From NCBI GenBank assembly GCA_964621645.1, contig CAZUMH010000058.1, forward strand, positions 1-21,261: a stretch of DNA of 21,261 bases. The letters run 5' to 3'. The notes below the pieces were generated by a model. That model was not told the origin of the DNA. It did no database searches and saw nothing but the letters and a program-made list of their open reading frames with translations. Position 1 is the stretch's first letter; every line of letters starts with the position of its first letter. Source of the DNA: CAZUMH01 sp964621645 (lineage in GTDB: Bacteria > Zhuqueibacterota > QNDG01 > JAGLOF01). Both the position numbers and the translations under genes were made by a program. This document shows, piece after piece, positions 8,775 to 16,951 of the stretch.

Positions 8775-9521
8775 ATGCCTGACGCAATACAAAATATATC
8801 CACTAAAAAATCCGGCGCCTCTTCATTTAAGAACTGGGGAAACATTATTCTGAGGCTGTTCCGCTATAATATGAAGATTATTTTCGCTAATAAATTCATC
8901 TACTTTTTACTGGCCGCCGTTGCATTCTTTCTTCTGGTTGCTATCCTGAATCTTTTTTCCAAGGACACCATCGCTCCCGAGAGTGTCTTTTACTGGCTTA
9001 TTTTCCCGGGGATACTGCTGGTGTTTTACCCGACTACCTTCGGTATTCAGAATGATGCCGATGCCCGCATGTTGGAAATCCTCTTCGGCATTCCCAACTA
9101 TCGCTATAAGGTATGGCTGGTCCGCATGGCGATGATCTATCTGGTTGTGGCTGCGATCCTGACTCTGCTCGCCATACTTACCAGCATTTCGATCGTTGCC
9201 ATTCCGGTGGGGGAGATGGTCTTCCATGTGATGTTTCCCATTTTCTTTATGGGCAGCCTGGCCTTCATGCTGTCGACTATCATCACCAACGGCAACGGTA
9301 CCGCGGTTGCAATCGTGGTGATCGGCATGATTATCTGGATCATCAGCGCATCAGTGGGGAAATGGAACATATTTCTCAATCCGTTTCAGGTGCCCTCCAA
9401 TGTAAACGAGCTTGCCTGGCCTCAAATGGTGATAGATAACCGCATTATCCAGGCCGTCGGTACCGTTATTTGGCTGCTCACGGGGCTCTTTCGTCTGCAG
9501 AAGCGGGAGAAGTTCATCTGA
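8775..9521 (+). CDS. ABC-2 type transporter permease
   Basis: This 248-residue inner-membrane protein has about six hydrophobic spans: FIYFLLAAVAFFLLVAILNL, the VFYWLIFPGILLVFYPTTFG region, a span around MIYLVVAAILTLLAILTSIS, MVFHVMFPIFFMGSLAFMLS, AVAIVVIGMIIWIISAS, and a last one near AVGTVIWLLTGLF. A short cytoplasmic N-terminus with RLFRYNMKIIFANKF precedes TM1, as in ABC-2 permeases. It begins 7 bases after the RND-ABC fusion, and an AAGGAGG sequence (8757-8762) lies inside the end of the fusion gene. Co-translation and partnership with the fusion's ATPase are therefore likely. At 248 residues it would need to dimerise, or pair with the membrane insert of the fusion, to make a complete pathway. 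ABC-2 assignment rests on topology and context more than on a diagnostic motif. Confidence 0.8.
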   Translation: MPDAIQNISTKKSGASSFKNWGNIILRLFRYNMKIIFANKFIYFLLAAVAFFLLVAILNLFSKDTIAPESVFYWLIFPGILLVFYPTTFGIQNDADARMLEILFGIPNYRYKVWLVRMAMIYLVVAAILTLLAILTSISIVAIPVGEMVFHVMFPIFFMGSLAFMLSTIITNGNGTAVAIVVIGMIIWIISASVGKWNIFLNPFQVPSNVNELAWPQMVIDNRIIQAVGTVIWLLTGLFRLQKREKFI

Positions 9522-9550
9522 CAGGCGAGCAGTAATGCCGTTACATCCAG

Positions 9551-9578
9551 ACCGGCTTCCAGAGGAAGCCGGTTTTTT
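9551..9578 (+). terminator. Strong intrinsic terminator closing the efflux operon
   Basis: A perfect 10-bp stem, ACCGGCTTCC (9551-9560) with GGAAGCCGGT (9564-9573), has a 3-base loop AGA and runs into six T residues. It sits 29 bases after the ABC-2 permease stop. It separates the export operon from kynU. The remaining ~150 bases before kynU hold no convincing sigma-70-type promoter that I can define, only an AT-rich TTTAATATAAAT at about 9701-9712. Confidence 0.88.
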
Positions 9579-9728
9579 ATTGTGGCGGCGGGACCACCTT
9601 TTTCTTGTTTTTTTCGCGTACGGGATGTACACTGTATGGTCTTTCCCCGGAGGGATTCAGGCACTATTTGAATTTCACAATCAGAATAACCCTCGTCCCA
9701 TTTAATATAAATAAGCGGGAAGTGAGTA

Positions 9729-11009
9729 ATGATGAACGACACCTATCTAAAAAGGGCCAAACAACTGGATAAGGAGGATGTTCTGGCTCCACTCGCCTCC
9801 CGGTTTCATCCTCCCGCTGAGAACATCATCTACCTTGACGGCAACTCTTTAGGAAGGCCTGTCAGTACGTCTCTTGAAGCGTTGCGCTGGAGCGTGGAAA
9901 CGGTTTGGGGAGAACGGCTGATCAGAGGCTGGAACGAGGAGTGGCTCGCCTTGCCCCAACAGCTGTCGGTAAAACTTGCCAGGTTGCTGGGGTGCCGGGA
10001 CGATGAGATAGTCCTGAGCGACTCGACTTCCATCAATCTTTACAAACTGGCCTTTGCCGCTCTGCGATCCCGGCCTGAACGGAAAAGAATCGTCACCGAC
10101 TCCCTGAATTTTCCGACAGATTTTTACATCATGCAGGGACTTATCCAATATCACTTCACGGACCACAGTTTAACCGTGGTATCCAGTCAGGATGACATCT
10201 CCCTGAGCGAGGAGGAAATCTCGGCCGCTCTGGATGAACGTACGGCTCTTCTGACTCTGAGCCACGTCTCCTTCAAGAGCGCCCACCTGTACGACATGAA
10301 GAGGATAAATGCTCTGGCCGAAAGGAAGGGGGTGCCGGTTCTTTGGGATCTTTCCCATTCGGCGGGATCCGTGGTTATTGATCTGGAGGGCAGCGGCGCC
10401 GATCTGGCGGTAGGCTGCACCTATAAATACCTCAACGGCGGACCGGGAGCGCCTGCTTACCTTTATGTGCGTCGGGAGCTGCAGCAGGAACTGGGAAACC
10501 CGATCTGGGGCTGGTTCGGTCATGAAGATCCTTTCACGTTCAGTTCTGACTACATTCCGGCTCCGCATGCCGGTTCCTACGCCGCGGGAACACCCCATAT
10601 CCTCTCACTGATCCCCCTTGAGGCCGGCCTGGATCTGCTCCTTGAAGCGGGAATGGAGAATATCCGGCACAAGAGCATGCTGCAGACTTCTTTTCTGCAG
10701 GAACTCCATGATGTTTTCCTCGGCCCTCTGGGGTTCAGTCTGGGATCGCCGGCCGAAGCTGAGCGGCGGGGTTCACATATCTCCATTCGTCATCCGGAGG
10801 CCTACCGTATCAGTCAGGCACTCATCAAGCCCCGGGACGGGGCGCCGGTGATCATCCCCGATTTTCGCCCTCCCGACTCCATCCGCCTCGGGCTGGCACC
10901 TCTTTATATCTCATTCACCGACATTTACCGGGCGATCATGCGCCTAAAAACAATTGTCGAGGAAAAAATTTTTCAAAATTATGATAAAAGAGGAGCAGGA
11001 GTGCCTTGA
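9729..11009 (+). CDS. kynU: Kynureninase (PLP-dependent, fold type I)
   Basis: This enzyme hydrolyses kynurenine to anthranilate and alanine, or 3-hydroxykynurenine to 3-hydroxyanthranilate, in cytosolic tryptophan breakdown or the de novo route to quinolinate and NAD. The 426 residues match the family length. Diagnostic stretches are YLDGNSLGRP near the N-terminus, WDLSHSAGSVVIDLEGSGAD, and the PLP-lysine motif AVGCTYKYLNGGPGAPAYLY with K233 as the Schiff-base residue. GWFGHEDPFTF and AAGTPHILSL are also family-like. The start is the first of two ATGs, preceded by GCGGGAAGTGAG. No other kynurenine-pathway gene lies in the window, so its physiological role cannot be assigned from context. The stop codon overlaps the start of the next gene (TGATG). 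Confidence 0.93.
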   Translation: MMNDTYLKRAKQLDKEDVLAPLASRFHPPAENIIYLDGNSLGRPVSTSLEALRWSVETVWGERLIRGWNEEWLALPQQLSVKLARLLGCRDDEIVLSDSTSINLYKLAFAALRSRPERKRIVTDSLNFPTDFYIMQGLIQYHFTDHSLTVVSSQDDISLSEEEISAALDERTALLTLSHVSFKSAHLYDMKRINALAERKGVPVLWDLSHSAGSVVIDLEGSGADLAVGCTYKYLNGGPGAPAYLYVRRELQQELGNPIWGWFGHEDPFTFSSDYIPAPHAGSYAAGTPHILSLIPLEAGLDLLLEAGMENIRHKSMLQTSFLQELHDVFLGPLGFSLGSPAEAERRGSHISIRHPEAYRISQALIKPRDGAPVIIPDFRPPDSIRLGLAPLYISFTDIYRAIMRLKTIVEEKIFQNYDKRGAGVP

Positions 11010-11722
11010 TGCAAAAAAGATTCCGACCAACCGGATCAGATCGCTTTGGCAGAGCCGGAGGGGAAAGGATGACCATTGCAAAATGGCTGCGCAGCTACTG
11101 GCAGGGGCAGGAATCGCGCACTTCGGCTGTGATCAGTCTAATTCTGGTAAATCTTTTCCCCATCTTCGGAGTCTTATATTGGAAATGGGAGGTCTTTCCA
11201 ATAATGCTTCTCTACTGGTCCGAAAATATCATCGTGGGATTTTACAATGTGCTGCGCATGATACTGGCAAAGCCGGAAGAAAAGATCGGCTGGCTGGCAA
11301 AACTGTTTCTGGTTCCTTTCTTCATTATCCACTACGGTGGATTTACCGCCGGACACGGATTGTTCGTCATAGCCATATTCGGGCAATCAATGCCGGGAGG
11401 TGTTATCGATACAAATCCTGCCGCGGTCCTGAATTTTATCATAACCTCCAGATTATATATTGCCATGCTGGCTCTTTTTTTAAGTCATGGATATTCTTTT
11501 CTGACCAACTATGTAGGAAAAGAAGAATACCTCCGCACTGATCTGCAGAGCCTGATGATGCAGCCCTATCGCAGAGTAGTGCTCCTGCATATCACCCTTA
11601 TTATCGGCGGTTTCCTGATGGTATTCCTGCAGGCGCCGGTTGCCGGCCTTATCTTATTCGTTTTTCTCAAAACCGGGATGGATTTACGGGCACATTTCAG
11701 GGATCATGGCGGCAGAAGGTAG
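11009..11722 (+). CDS. DUF6498-like multi-spanning membrane protein
   Basis: This 237-residue integral membrane protein of unknown function has hydrophobic spans around AVISLILVNLFPIFGVLYW, FPIMLLYWSENIIVGFYNVL, LAKLFLVPFFIIHYGGFTAGHGLFVIAIF, SRLYIAMLALFLSHGYSFL, and two near the end (LLHITLIIGGFLMVFLQ, APVAGLILFVFLKTGMDL). The YWSENIIVGFYNVLRM segment, the HYG motif and the overall layout recall DUF6498 proteins; that is recognition from memory. The ATG at 11009 overlaps the kynU stop as TGATG and has AGGAG seven bases upstream, so it is probably coupled to kynU. An alternative start is the ATG at 11069 with an excellent GGAGGG six bases upstream. That start would remove a 20-residue arginine-rich leader. 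Confidence 0.78.
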   Translation: MQKRFRPTGSDRFGRAGGERMTIAKWLRSYWQGQESRTSAVISLILVNLFPIFGVLYWKWEVFPIMLLYWSENIIVGFYNVLRMILAKPEEKIGWLAKLFLVPFFIIHYGGFTAGHGLFVIAIFGQSMPGGVIDTNPAAVLNFIITSRLYIAMLALFLSHGYSFLTNYVGKEEYLRTDLQSLMMQPYRRVVLLHITLIIGGFLMVFLQAPVAGLILFVFLKTGMDLRAHFRDHGGRR

Positions 11723-11879
11723 ATATTCGGGATCAATGATTGCTCCCGTCGGGCCTGCTCAGTAAAGCCGATGATCTCCCCGTGAAGTGTAACGTATTAT
11801 CATCCCCCTTTTAAAGGGATTGAGAGGAGGGGTGCCTCACTGATCCGGGTCCAGAAATAGGCAGTCCTTATCTTACGAT

Positions 11880-11903
11880 GCGGGCCGCCGGCATCCCGCT
11901 TTT
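11880..11903 (+). terminator. Possible weak terminator between convergent genes
   Basis: GCGGG (11880-11884) can pair with CCCGC (11895-11899) across a 10-base loop, followed by TTTT. The 5-bp stem is short, and the T-run overlaps the stop codon of the minus-strand gene. It could end transcription from the kynU pair. The rest of 11723-11901 shows nothing else that I can support. Confidence 0.3.
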
Positions 11904-12459
11904 ACATCTCCCACTGAATCCTGTAGCGGCAGAATTGTCCCCCTTTGGCCCGGCAGGTTTCTTCGACCATTTCGACATTTTTTGCACCACACATCCGCAG
12001 GCCTTCCTTGTACCAGCCGATCACGGTCATGCAGTCGGGCACTGAAAAGGTCTCCGCATCGTATGTGGTCATGACACCGGATGTGGGGCCGGATTTTTCA
12101 TAGGTCCTGCGGCCTGTATCATAATAAAACTTGTAGATGGTATTGGCCTGGGCCAGGAACTCGTGAGGCTTACCTTTGGATATAAAGCTTTGATGGGCTC
12201 CCGATAAATTATCACGGGCGGATTGAACTCCAATGGTTTCGAAAATAGCCGGATCCCCCTTGCCCAGGATTTCCACGATGGCTTTGTCCAGGTCTTCTCC
12301 GACCTTGAAGGGATACCAGCCCGCTGAAATGATGATTCCCTTATACACTTCTCCGCTTTCACTGGGAAGCGACTGAATCACTTTATTCCATGCTTCGGGT
12401 CCGAAATGTTCCATCACGAATGTTTTGCGAGCGTGTAATACCGATCCGCGAACTTGCAT
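11902..12459 (-). CDS. V4R/DUF2378-like small-molecule-sensor-type domain protein
   Basis: This soluble protein of 185 residues has no signal peptide or membrane span. Family-like stretches are VRGSVLHARKTFVMEHFGPEAWNKV at the N-terminus, GWYPFKVGEDLDKAIVEILGKGDPAIF in the middle, and at the C-terminus a mixed segment FSVPDCMTVIGWYKEGLRMCG followed by ETCRAKGGQFCRYRIQW. The last part has the C...G..C.Y.I pattern of V4R (4-vinyl reductase) and related heme-NO-binding-type folds. The whole resembles DUF2378 (TIGR02265) proteins of myxobacteria. Such domains are thought to bind small ligands or metal, but the function here is unknown. I prefer the ATG at 12459, preceded by GGGGGTG, over the upstream GTG at 12465. 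It is divergent from the Fe-S protein gene at 12789. Confidence 0.7.
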   Translation of the reverse strand: MQVRGSVLHARKTFVMEHFGPEAWNKVIQSLPSESGEVYKGIIISAGWYPFKVGEDLDKAIVEILGKGDPAIFETIGVQSARDNLSGAHQSFISKGKPHEFLAQANTIYKFYYDTGRRTYEKSGPTSGVMTTYDAETFSVPDCMTVIGWYKEGLRMCGAKNVEMVEETCRAKGGQFCRYRIQWEM

Positions 12460-12788
12460 TGTCACCCCCGTTTCATTGCGAGTTGTCCATGGATGTTTGT
12501 CTATTTTTAATTTAGTTTTAAGATATTATTTCTGTACGTGAAAATCAATATTAAAAATCGTAAAACCATTGACAGCAGCATAAAAGATGATATTGACTCT
12601 CTGTTTAACGGCATCATTTGATTCCTTTCTCTTTCCAAAGGATCAGAGACTGTCAAACAATCAGAAAATGCCGATGCTGCAACAGTCTTCTCGCAGAGCG
12701 GCCAGGCCTTGACTTCATCCCTGCAAAACCGTATTTTAATATGTGTATTTTTTCCCCACTCAACAAATATTAGATACATGAGGAGAGG
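12460..12788. promoter_or_regulatory. AT-rich divergent intergenic region, probably carrying two promoters
   Basis: This 329-base non-coding stretch separates divergently transcribed genes. It is visibly more AT-rich than the flanks between about 12490 and 12600. On the + strand, TTGACA (12569-12574) followed after 16 bases by TATTGA (12591-12596) is a possible but imperfect promoter; only the -35 is a full consensus match. AGACTGT and ACAGTCT near 12646-12690 form a loose inverted repeat with a long spacer. A 90-codon minus-strand frame inside the region has no ribosome binding site and looks non-coding. The GGAGAGG before 12789 serves the Fe-S gene. Confidence 0.4.
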
Positions 12789-13862
12789 ATGAATCCGATT
12801 TACAAACGTCTGGCCGAACGGCTGGATACCATCCCCAACGGCTTTCCGGCAACGGAGAGCGGCGTGGAGCTGTGTATCCTGGAGAAACTGTTTTCACCCC
12901 AGGAAGCAGCTCTCGCGGCCGAAATGAGCCTTGACCCGGAGAGCGCCGCAGTAATCGCCGGCCGTCTTGGAATTGAGGAAAGAGAAACGGCTGTCGTTTT
13001 AAAGAAGATGGTCCGTAAGGGACTTATAACGCTGGAGAAGGGAAAGGGGCAGCTTCTCTTCCGCCTGATACCGTTTATCGTGGGCTTTTACGAGCGTCAG
13101 AACGCCAAGATCGACGCTGAATTCGCCCGCCTTTTCGAGCAATACTACCGCGAGTCACTCCATAAGATAATGAACGTAAAACCGTCGGTGCACCGGGTTA
13201 TCCCGGTGGAGAAGGCCATTGCTGTTTCTATTGACATCATGCCCTACCAGCTGGCCTCCCGCTACCTTGAAGAAGCGCAATCCTGGGGGGTGCTCAACTG
13301 CATCTGCCGGGTACAGAAATCCCTGATCGGCCAAGACTGCGGGCACAGCAAGGAGAACTGTCTCGTTTTCTCCCACCGGCCGGATCAATTTTCCGGAACC
13401 GATGATATCCGGGCAATCAGCAAAGAAGAGGCCCTCCGGATTTTGAAAGAGGCGGAAGAGGAAGGACTGGTCCATACGACCAGTAATATGCAGGAGGGAG
13501 TGGATTACATCTGCAATTGCTGCAGTTGTTCCTGCGGGATACTGCGGGGCATAGCGGAATACGGCAGCCTGAACGCTGTGGCGGCCTCCGGCTATCTGAT
13601 CCGGGTTGATGAGGAACTCTGCACGAGCTGCGGTCTCTGTGTGGAGAGGTGCCAGTTCCGGGCCCTTTCCCTGGCGGAGGACATCTGCCGGGCCGATGTC
13701 AGCCGCTGTTTCGGCTGCGGACTCTGTGCGACCGTATGCCCCTCAGAGGCGCTGTCCTTGAGTCTGGAACCGGAATCCCGGCTTCAGGCCCCTCCCGTAT
13801 CCGAAGAGGACTGGAGGGCCGCCCGCAGGGAGGCGCGGGAAAGGGGATCATCCCTTTCGTGA
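12789..13862 (+). CDS. Cysteine-rich protein with N-terminal helical/winged-helix-like region and two 4Fe-4S ferredoxin motifs
   Basis: This is a 357-residue cytosolic protein. The N-terminal ~100 residues include a helix-turn-helix-like pattern (SPQEAALAAEMSLDPESAAVIAGRLGIEERETAVVLKKMVRKGLI) ending in a basic wing-like segment (LEKGKGQLLFRL). The central part has cysteines at 171 and 173 (CICR), 184 and 191, then a dense cluster YICNCCSCSCGI (C242, C244, C245, C247, C249). The C-terminal part has two classic ferredoxin motifs, CTSCGLCVERC (278-288) and CFGCGLCATVCP (307-318). The architecture is that of '4Fe-4S binding / ferredoxin' proteins often found near redox enzymes. An electron-transfer or redox-sensing role is plausible but not shown. 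The ATG follows GGAGAGG closely. It is divergent from the V4R-like gene. Family membership is clear, the specific role is not. Confidence 0.85.
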   Translation: MNPIYKRLAERLDTIPNGFPATESGVELCILEKLFSPQEAALAAEMSLDPESAAVIAGRLGIEERETAVVLKKMVRKGLITLEKGKGQLLFRLIPFIVGFYERQNAKIDAEFARLFEQYYRESLHKIMNVKPSVHRVIPVEKAIAVSIDIMPYQLASRYLEEAQSWGVLNCICRVQKSLIGQDCGHSKENCLVFSHRPDQFSGTDDIRAISKEEALRILKEAEEEGLVHTTSNMQEGVDYICNCCSCSCGILRGIAEYGSLNAVAASGYLIRVDEELCTSCGLCVERCQFRALSLAEDICRADVSRCFGCGLCATVCPSEALSLSLEPESRLQAPPVSEEDWRAARREARERGSSLS

Positions 13863-13914
13863 TATCACTCAGTTTTGCTGTTAGTAATCTATAGCGGAAA
13901 AAAAGGAGTGTTAA

Positions 13915-14619
13915 TTGAGGGCTGACAGATTGAAACCCGTGATGATGCTTATCCTCTTTTGCCTTCTTTTTATTGTTTCATGCAAAAAGAAAATTACCGA
14001 AACAAACCAAGAGCCGAGTCCTTTTTATATTTACAATCTGGGAGTCACATTCGGCCTGTACAATCCAGCTACGGGAAGGGCAGGAGATTTCATCTTTCTC
14101 GCTTCCGAGAACAAAGTCTTTCTCGAATTCGGCGTTGAAGTGGGGAATAGTCAGGGAGGGACCAAACAGCTTCCTACCTTTGAATACCGCTTGGATAAAG
14201 AGGCGTATGTTTTTGCCATCGCTCCCTGCCGGGTGAATCGCTTCATCTATCAGCAGGAGACCCAGGATTGGGAGATAGGCACCGAGTCCACGGTCAATCA
14301 TGACTGGGAGATCGGCTACGACCATGTGAAGAATCCCAGAGTTGGAATGGGGGATATCCTGGCTCCGGGGGATACTCTTGGAAATCCCGGAAGCTGGTCA
14401 GGATTGTTGGGACGTTTCGAGATCATGATAAACAACAAGCCGGAGGGACGTTCCTACTGTCCATTTTGCTGTTTTTATCCGGATTCTGCGGAGGTTTATA
14501 AGATAAAGGTGGAACTGCATATGCAGGACTGGGAAACCTTCAAACATGACACCAGCCTTTTCGACCAGTCGGCCATGGTGCATCCGGGCTGCTTGATGGA
14601 ATCCATGGTAACATACTGA
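13915..14619 (+). CDS. Predicted lipoprotein of unknown function
   Basis: I do not recognise the family. The start is a TTG with AGGAG six bases upstream. It gives a lipoprotein signal: basic RADRLK, a hydrophobic core MMLILFCLLF, and lipobox I-V-S-C with C23 as the lipidated cysteine, followed by KKK. The mature part (about 210 residues) is probably beta-rich and periplasm-facing. It contains two close copies of DWEIG (in TQDWEIGTES and NHDWEIGYDH) and a later MQDWETF. A cysteine cluster CPFCC lies near the C-terminus, and another cysteine is in HPGCLMES. It stands alone in orientation, 52 bases after the Fe-S gene, and is closed by a bidirectional terminator. The signal peptide validates the unusual TTG start. 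Confidence 0.8.
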   Translation: MRADRLKPVMMLILFCLLFIVSCKKKITETNQEPSPFYIYNLGVTFGLYNPATGRAGDFIFLASENKVFLEFGVEVGNSQGGTKQLPTFEYRLDKEAYVFAIAPCRVNRFIYQQETQDWEIGTESTVNHDWEIGYDHVKNPRVGMGDILAPGDTLGNPGSWSGLLGRFEIMINNKPEGRSYCPFCCFYPDSAEVYKIKVELHMQDWETFKHDTSLFDQSAMVHPGCLMESMVTY

Positions 14620-14641
14620 AGGCGTACCTTACATCCAAAAT

Positions 14642-14684
14642 AAAAAAAGGGGGACGCGTATGAATAGCTGCGTCCCCCTTTTAT
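14642..14684. terminator. Bidirectional intrinsic terminator between convergent genes
   Basis: A perfect 9-bp stem, GGGGGACGC (14649-14657) with GCGTCCCCC (14670-14678), has a 12-base loop. It is flanked by seven A residues on the left and TTTTATT on the right, so it works as a terminator on either strand. It lies between the convergent lipoprotein gene (+) and the S9 peptidase gene (-). Confidence 0.9.
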
Positions 14685-14701
14685 TAGTGATTCAGGTACA
14701 A

Positions 14702-16951
14702 TTAATTCTGGGAAAACCAGGCATCTTTGGTTTCCGGGTCCAGGTATTTCATGAACCAATCCATCTGTTTTGTATTGGCCTGCCTATAGCGGACACCGTG
14801 AGCCTGTCCGGGATAGATGAACCAGTCGAAATCCTTGCCGGCTTTAAGCAGGGCGTCGACGAGCTGCATGACCTGTGTCGGATGGACATTGTCATCCACG
14901 GCTCCATGCTGGATGAGCAGCCGGCCCTTGAGGTTATTTACGTAGTTAAGAGGATTGGCTTTTTCATATCCTTCCTTGTTGTACCGGGGCAATCCCATAT
15001 ACCGCTCGGTATAGATGGTATCGTAGTTGCGCCAGTCAACACCGGGTGAGTTGGCCACAGCCACCTGGAAATGTTCCGGTGCCTTAAGCAGGGCCATGAT
15101 GGACATATAGCCGCCGTAAGAACCGCCGGTGATGCCTACCCGGGTGGTATCGACATAGGGCCGCTGGCTCAGATATTTAATGGAAGCGACCAGATCCTCC
15201 ACATCGGTTGTCCCAAGTTTGCCATAGGCGCATGATTCGAAGGCCTTTCCCCGGTTCAACAGGCCACGGTTATCGATGTTGACCACCAGGAAACCAAGCT
15301 GGGCTGTAAGGTTCTGATAATCGTCGAACAGGTACTGGTTGGAGATGGCTTTGGTGGAGGGGCCCATGTAGATCATGTAGAGGACGGGGTAATGTTTTGT
15401 TTCATCGAAGTCAGCCGGTTTGTACATAACACCGTCCAGATACCATTTGCCATCTCCTGATTTAAAAACAAAATGTTCCGGAGGAGTCAGGTTCATACTG
15501 TCCAGCTTGTCCGAAACAATCGTTTTCCCCAGTTCTTTTATCAGCGTTCCATCACCCTTGTAAATGTTGTTTCTGGGAGGCGTGTCGAATGAAGAGAAGT
15601 TATCCGTATAATATTTCCCTTCCGGGGAGACGCTCACTCTGTGGGTGCCCGGTTCCTTGGTCAGCCGGGTCAGTGATTTCCCGTTCAGCTTCACCCGGTA
15701 GAGGTGGGTTTCCAGACCCCGGTTTTCAAAGCCGGTGAAATAGATCCACTCGTTTTCGGGATCATAGGCCTGAATCGCCTCAACCGGGAGTTTGGCTTTG
15801 GTAACCTGACGGATGAATTTACCGGAATTTTCATAGAGGTAGATCTCACGCCAGCCGCTCCGCTCCGAGGTGCGGAGGAAGTGTTCATTGTCAGGCAGGA
15901 AATAAATTTCATTCCCCGCCTGCATGAATCCGAGCCCCTCGGTGATGAAGCAGGGTTCTTTTTCCGCGAGAACGACCTTGCTTTTCCCGGTAACCGGATC
16001 CGCCGCCAGAATTTCCACCTTGTTCTGCAGCCGGTTCATTCTCTTGAAGGTGAAGGTCTTGCCGTCATGGGACCAGCGTCCGTTGTAGAGATAGACATTG
16101 GTTTCCAGGCCGGTATCCAGCTGGATTATCTTTTTTGTTTCCACATCCACAATAAAAAAGCGGATGATGGGATTATTCTCACCCACACGGGGAAAGCTCT
16201 GCATTTCCAGATCGAAGTCGTACTTCTCGTCATGGAGGACCGGGAATTTTCTTACCGGACTCTCGTCAAACTGCATAAAGGCGATCCGGCGGGAATCGGG
16301 CGACCACCAAAAACAGGTAAACTGGGCGAATTCCTCAGCATATACCCAGTCCGGGTAGCCGTTGCGTAAATCCTCATTGCCGTCCGTGGTGAGGGCAACG
16401 GTGACGTCCTTGGCGATATTTCGCAGGTAGAGGTTGTAGTTATCCACGTACGCAGTATATTTGTAGTCGGGGGAGAAGGTCTCCTCGTATCGGGCGAAAC
16501 GGACACCGCGTTCGGGTGGCCTGACCTTGTACATGGACATTTTGCCCGTGGCCAGTTCGTAGAAGAATACTTTGGTGTTCCCGTCCTCATAGAAACGGAT
16601 CTTGCTGCCATCCTCGATAAATTCGAAACGGGTAAATGGCAGGTTGTCTTTTTCAGCTCCGGTCAGATTGTTGTATGCTGAAATGATGGCCGCGTCATCG
16701 AAAAGAGAGGATTCCTGGCCGTTGACAGGGTCGACGCGGTAGAAGGTACGGTCTTTCTCCAGAATGTAAGCATTGCCGTCCGGGGTCCAGCGCACGGATC
16801 GGTCCCCTTCGTATTGGAAAAGGCTGCGCCGTTCTCTCAGCAGGTTGTTGTAAAGATCGAGGCCCTGCTGGCTGAAAAGCGGCAGAGAGGTTAGCAGCGT
16901 CAGGACGGCGATGAGAAGGATTGCCGCTGTCCGGTTAGTTCTTCTGTCCAT
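14702..16951 (-). CDS. Secreted S9 family prolyl peptidase, DPP-IV type
   Basis: This exo-acting serine peptidase is expected to release Xaa-Pro or Xaa-Ala dipeptides from peptide N-termini in the periplasm or outside the cell. Its 749 residues match bacterial DPP-IV. It has a signal peptide (MDRRTNRTAAILLIAVLTLL then SLPLFSQQG) and an N-terminal beta-propeller with blades such as WSPDSRRIAFMQFDE and WSHDGKTFTFKRM. The DPP-IV double-glutamate motif DWVYAEEF has E206/E207. The C-terminal alpha/beta-hydrolase has catalytic S611 (GGSYGGY), D687 (AVDDNVH) and H718 (GQAHGV). The double Glu favours DPP-IV over prolyl oligopeptidase or acylaminoacyl peptidase. GAAAGGAAT lies before the ATG. In T9SS-bearing, peptide-using bacteria it would act downstream of secreted proteases such as the C1 protease nearby; that link is inference. 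Confidence 0.93.
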   Translation of the reverse strand: MDRRTNRTAAILLIAVLTLLTSLPLFSQQGLDLYNNLLRERRSLFQYEGDRSVRWTPDGNAYILEKDRTFYRVDPVNGQESSLFDDAAIISAYNNLTGAEKDNLPFTRFEFIEDGSKIRFYEDGNTKVFFYELATGKMSMYKVRPPERGVRFARYEETFSPDYKYTAYVDNYNLYLRNIAKDVTVALTTDGNEDLRNGYPDWVYAEEFAQFTCFWWSPDSRRIAFMQFDESPVRKFPVLHDEKYDFDLEMQSFPRVGENNPIIRFFIVDVETKKIIQLDTGLETNVYLYNGRWSHDGKTFTFKRMNRLQNKVEILAADPVTGKSKVVLAEKEPCFITEGLGFMQAGNEIYFLPDNEHFLRTSERSGWREIYLYENSGKFIRQVTKAKLPVEAIQAYDPENEWIYFTGFENRGLETHLYRVKLNGKSLTRLTKEPGTHRVSVSPEGKYYTDNFSSFDTPPRNNIYKGDGTLIKELGKTIVSDKLDSMNLTPPEHFVFKSGDGKWYLDGVMYKPADFDETKHYPVLYMIYMGPSTKAISNQYLFDDYQNLTAQLGFLVVNIDNRGLLNRGKAFESCAYGKLGTTDVEDLVASIKYLSQRPYVDTTRVGITGGSYGGYMSIMALLKAPEHFQVAVANSPGVDWRNYDTIYTERYMGLPRYNKEGYEKANPLNYVNNLKGRLLIQHGAVDDNVHPTQVMQLVDALLKAGKDFDWFIYPGQAHGVRYRQANTKQMDWFMKYLDPETKDAWFSQN

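Noticed and set aside
10954..11541. 195-codon plus-strand frame overlapping kynU and the DUF6498-like gene
   Set aside because: Out-of-frame shadow with Cys/His/Arg-rich composition. The other frame gives clear membrane spans and two good start sites.
11804..11820. CCCTTTTAAAGGG palindrome after the DUF6498-like gene
   Set aside because: Short, AT-centred and without a T-run; probably chance.
12507..12779. 90-codon minus-strand frame in the divergent intergenic region
   Set aside because: No ribosome binding site, unusual composition, and it lies on the promoter region of two well-supported genes.
15704..16369. 221-codon plus-strand frame inside the S9 peptidase gene
   Set aside because: Lies fully antisense to a gene with intact catalytic triad and family motifs; no recognisable domain of its own.
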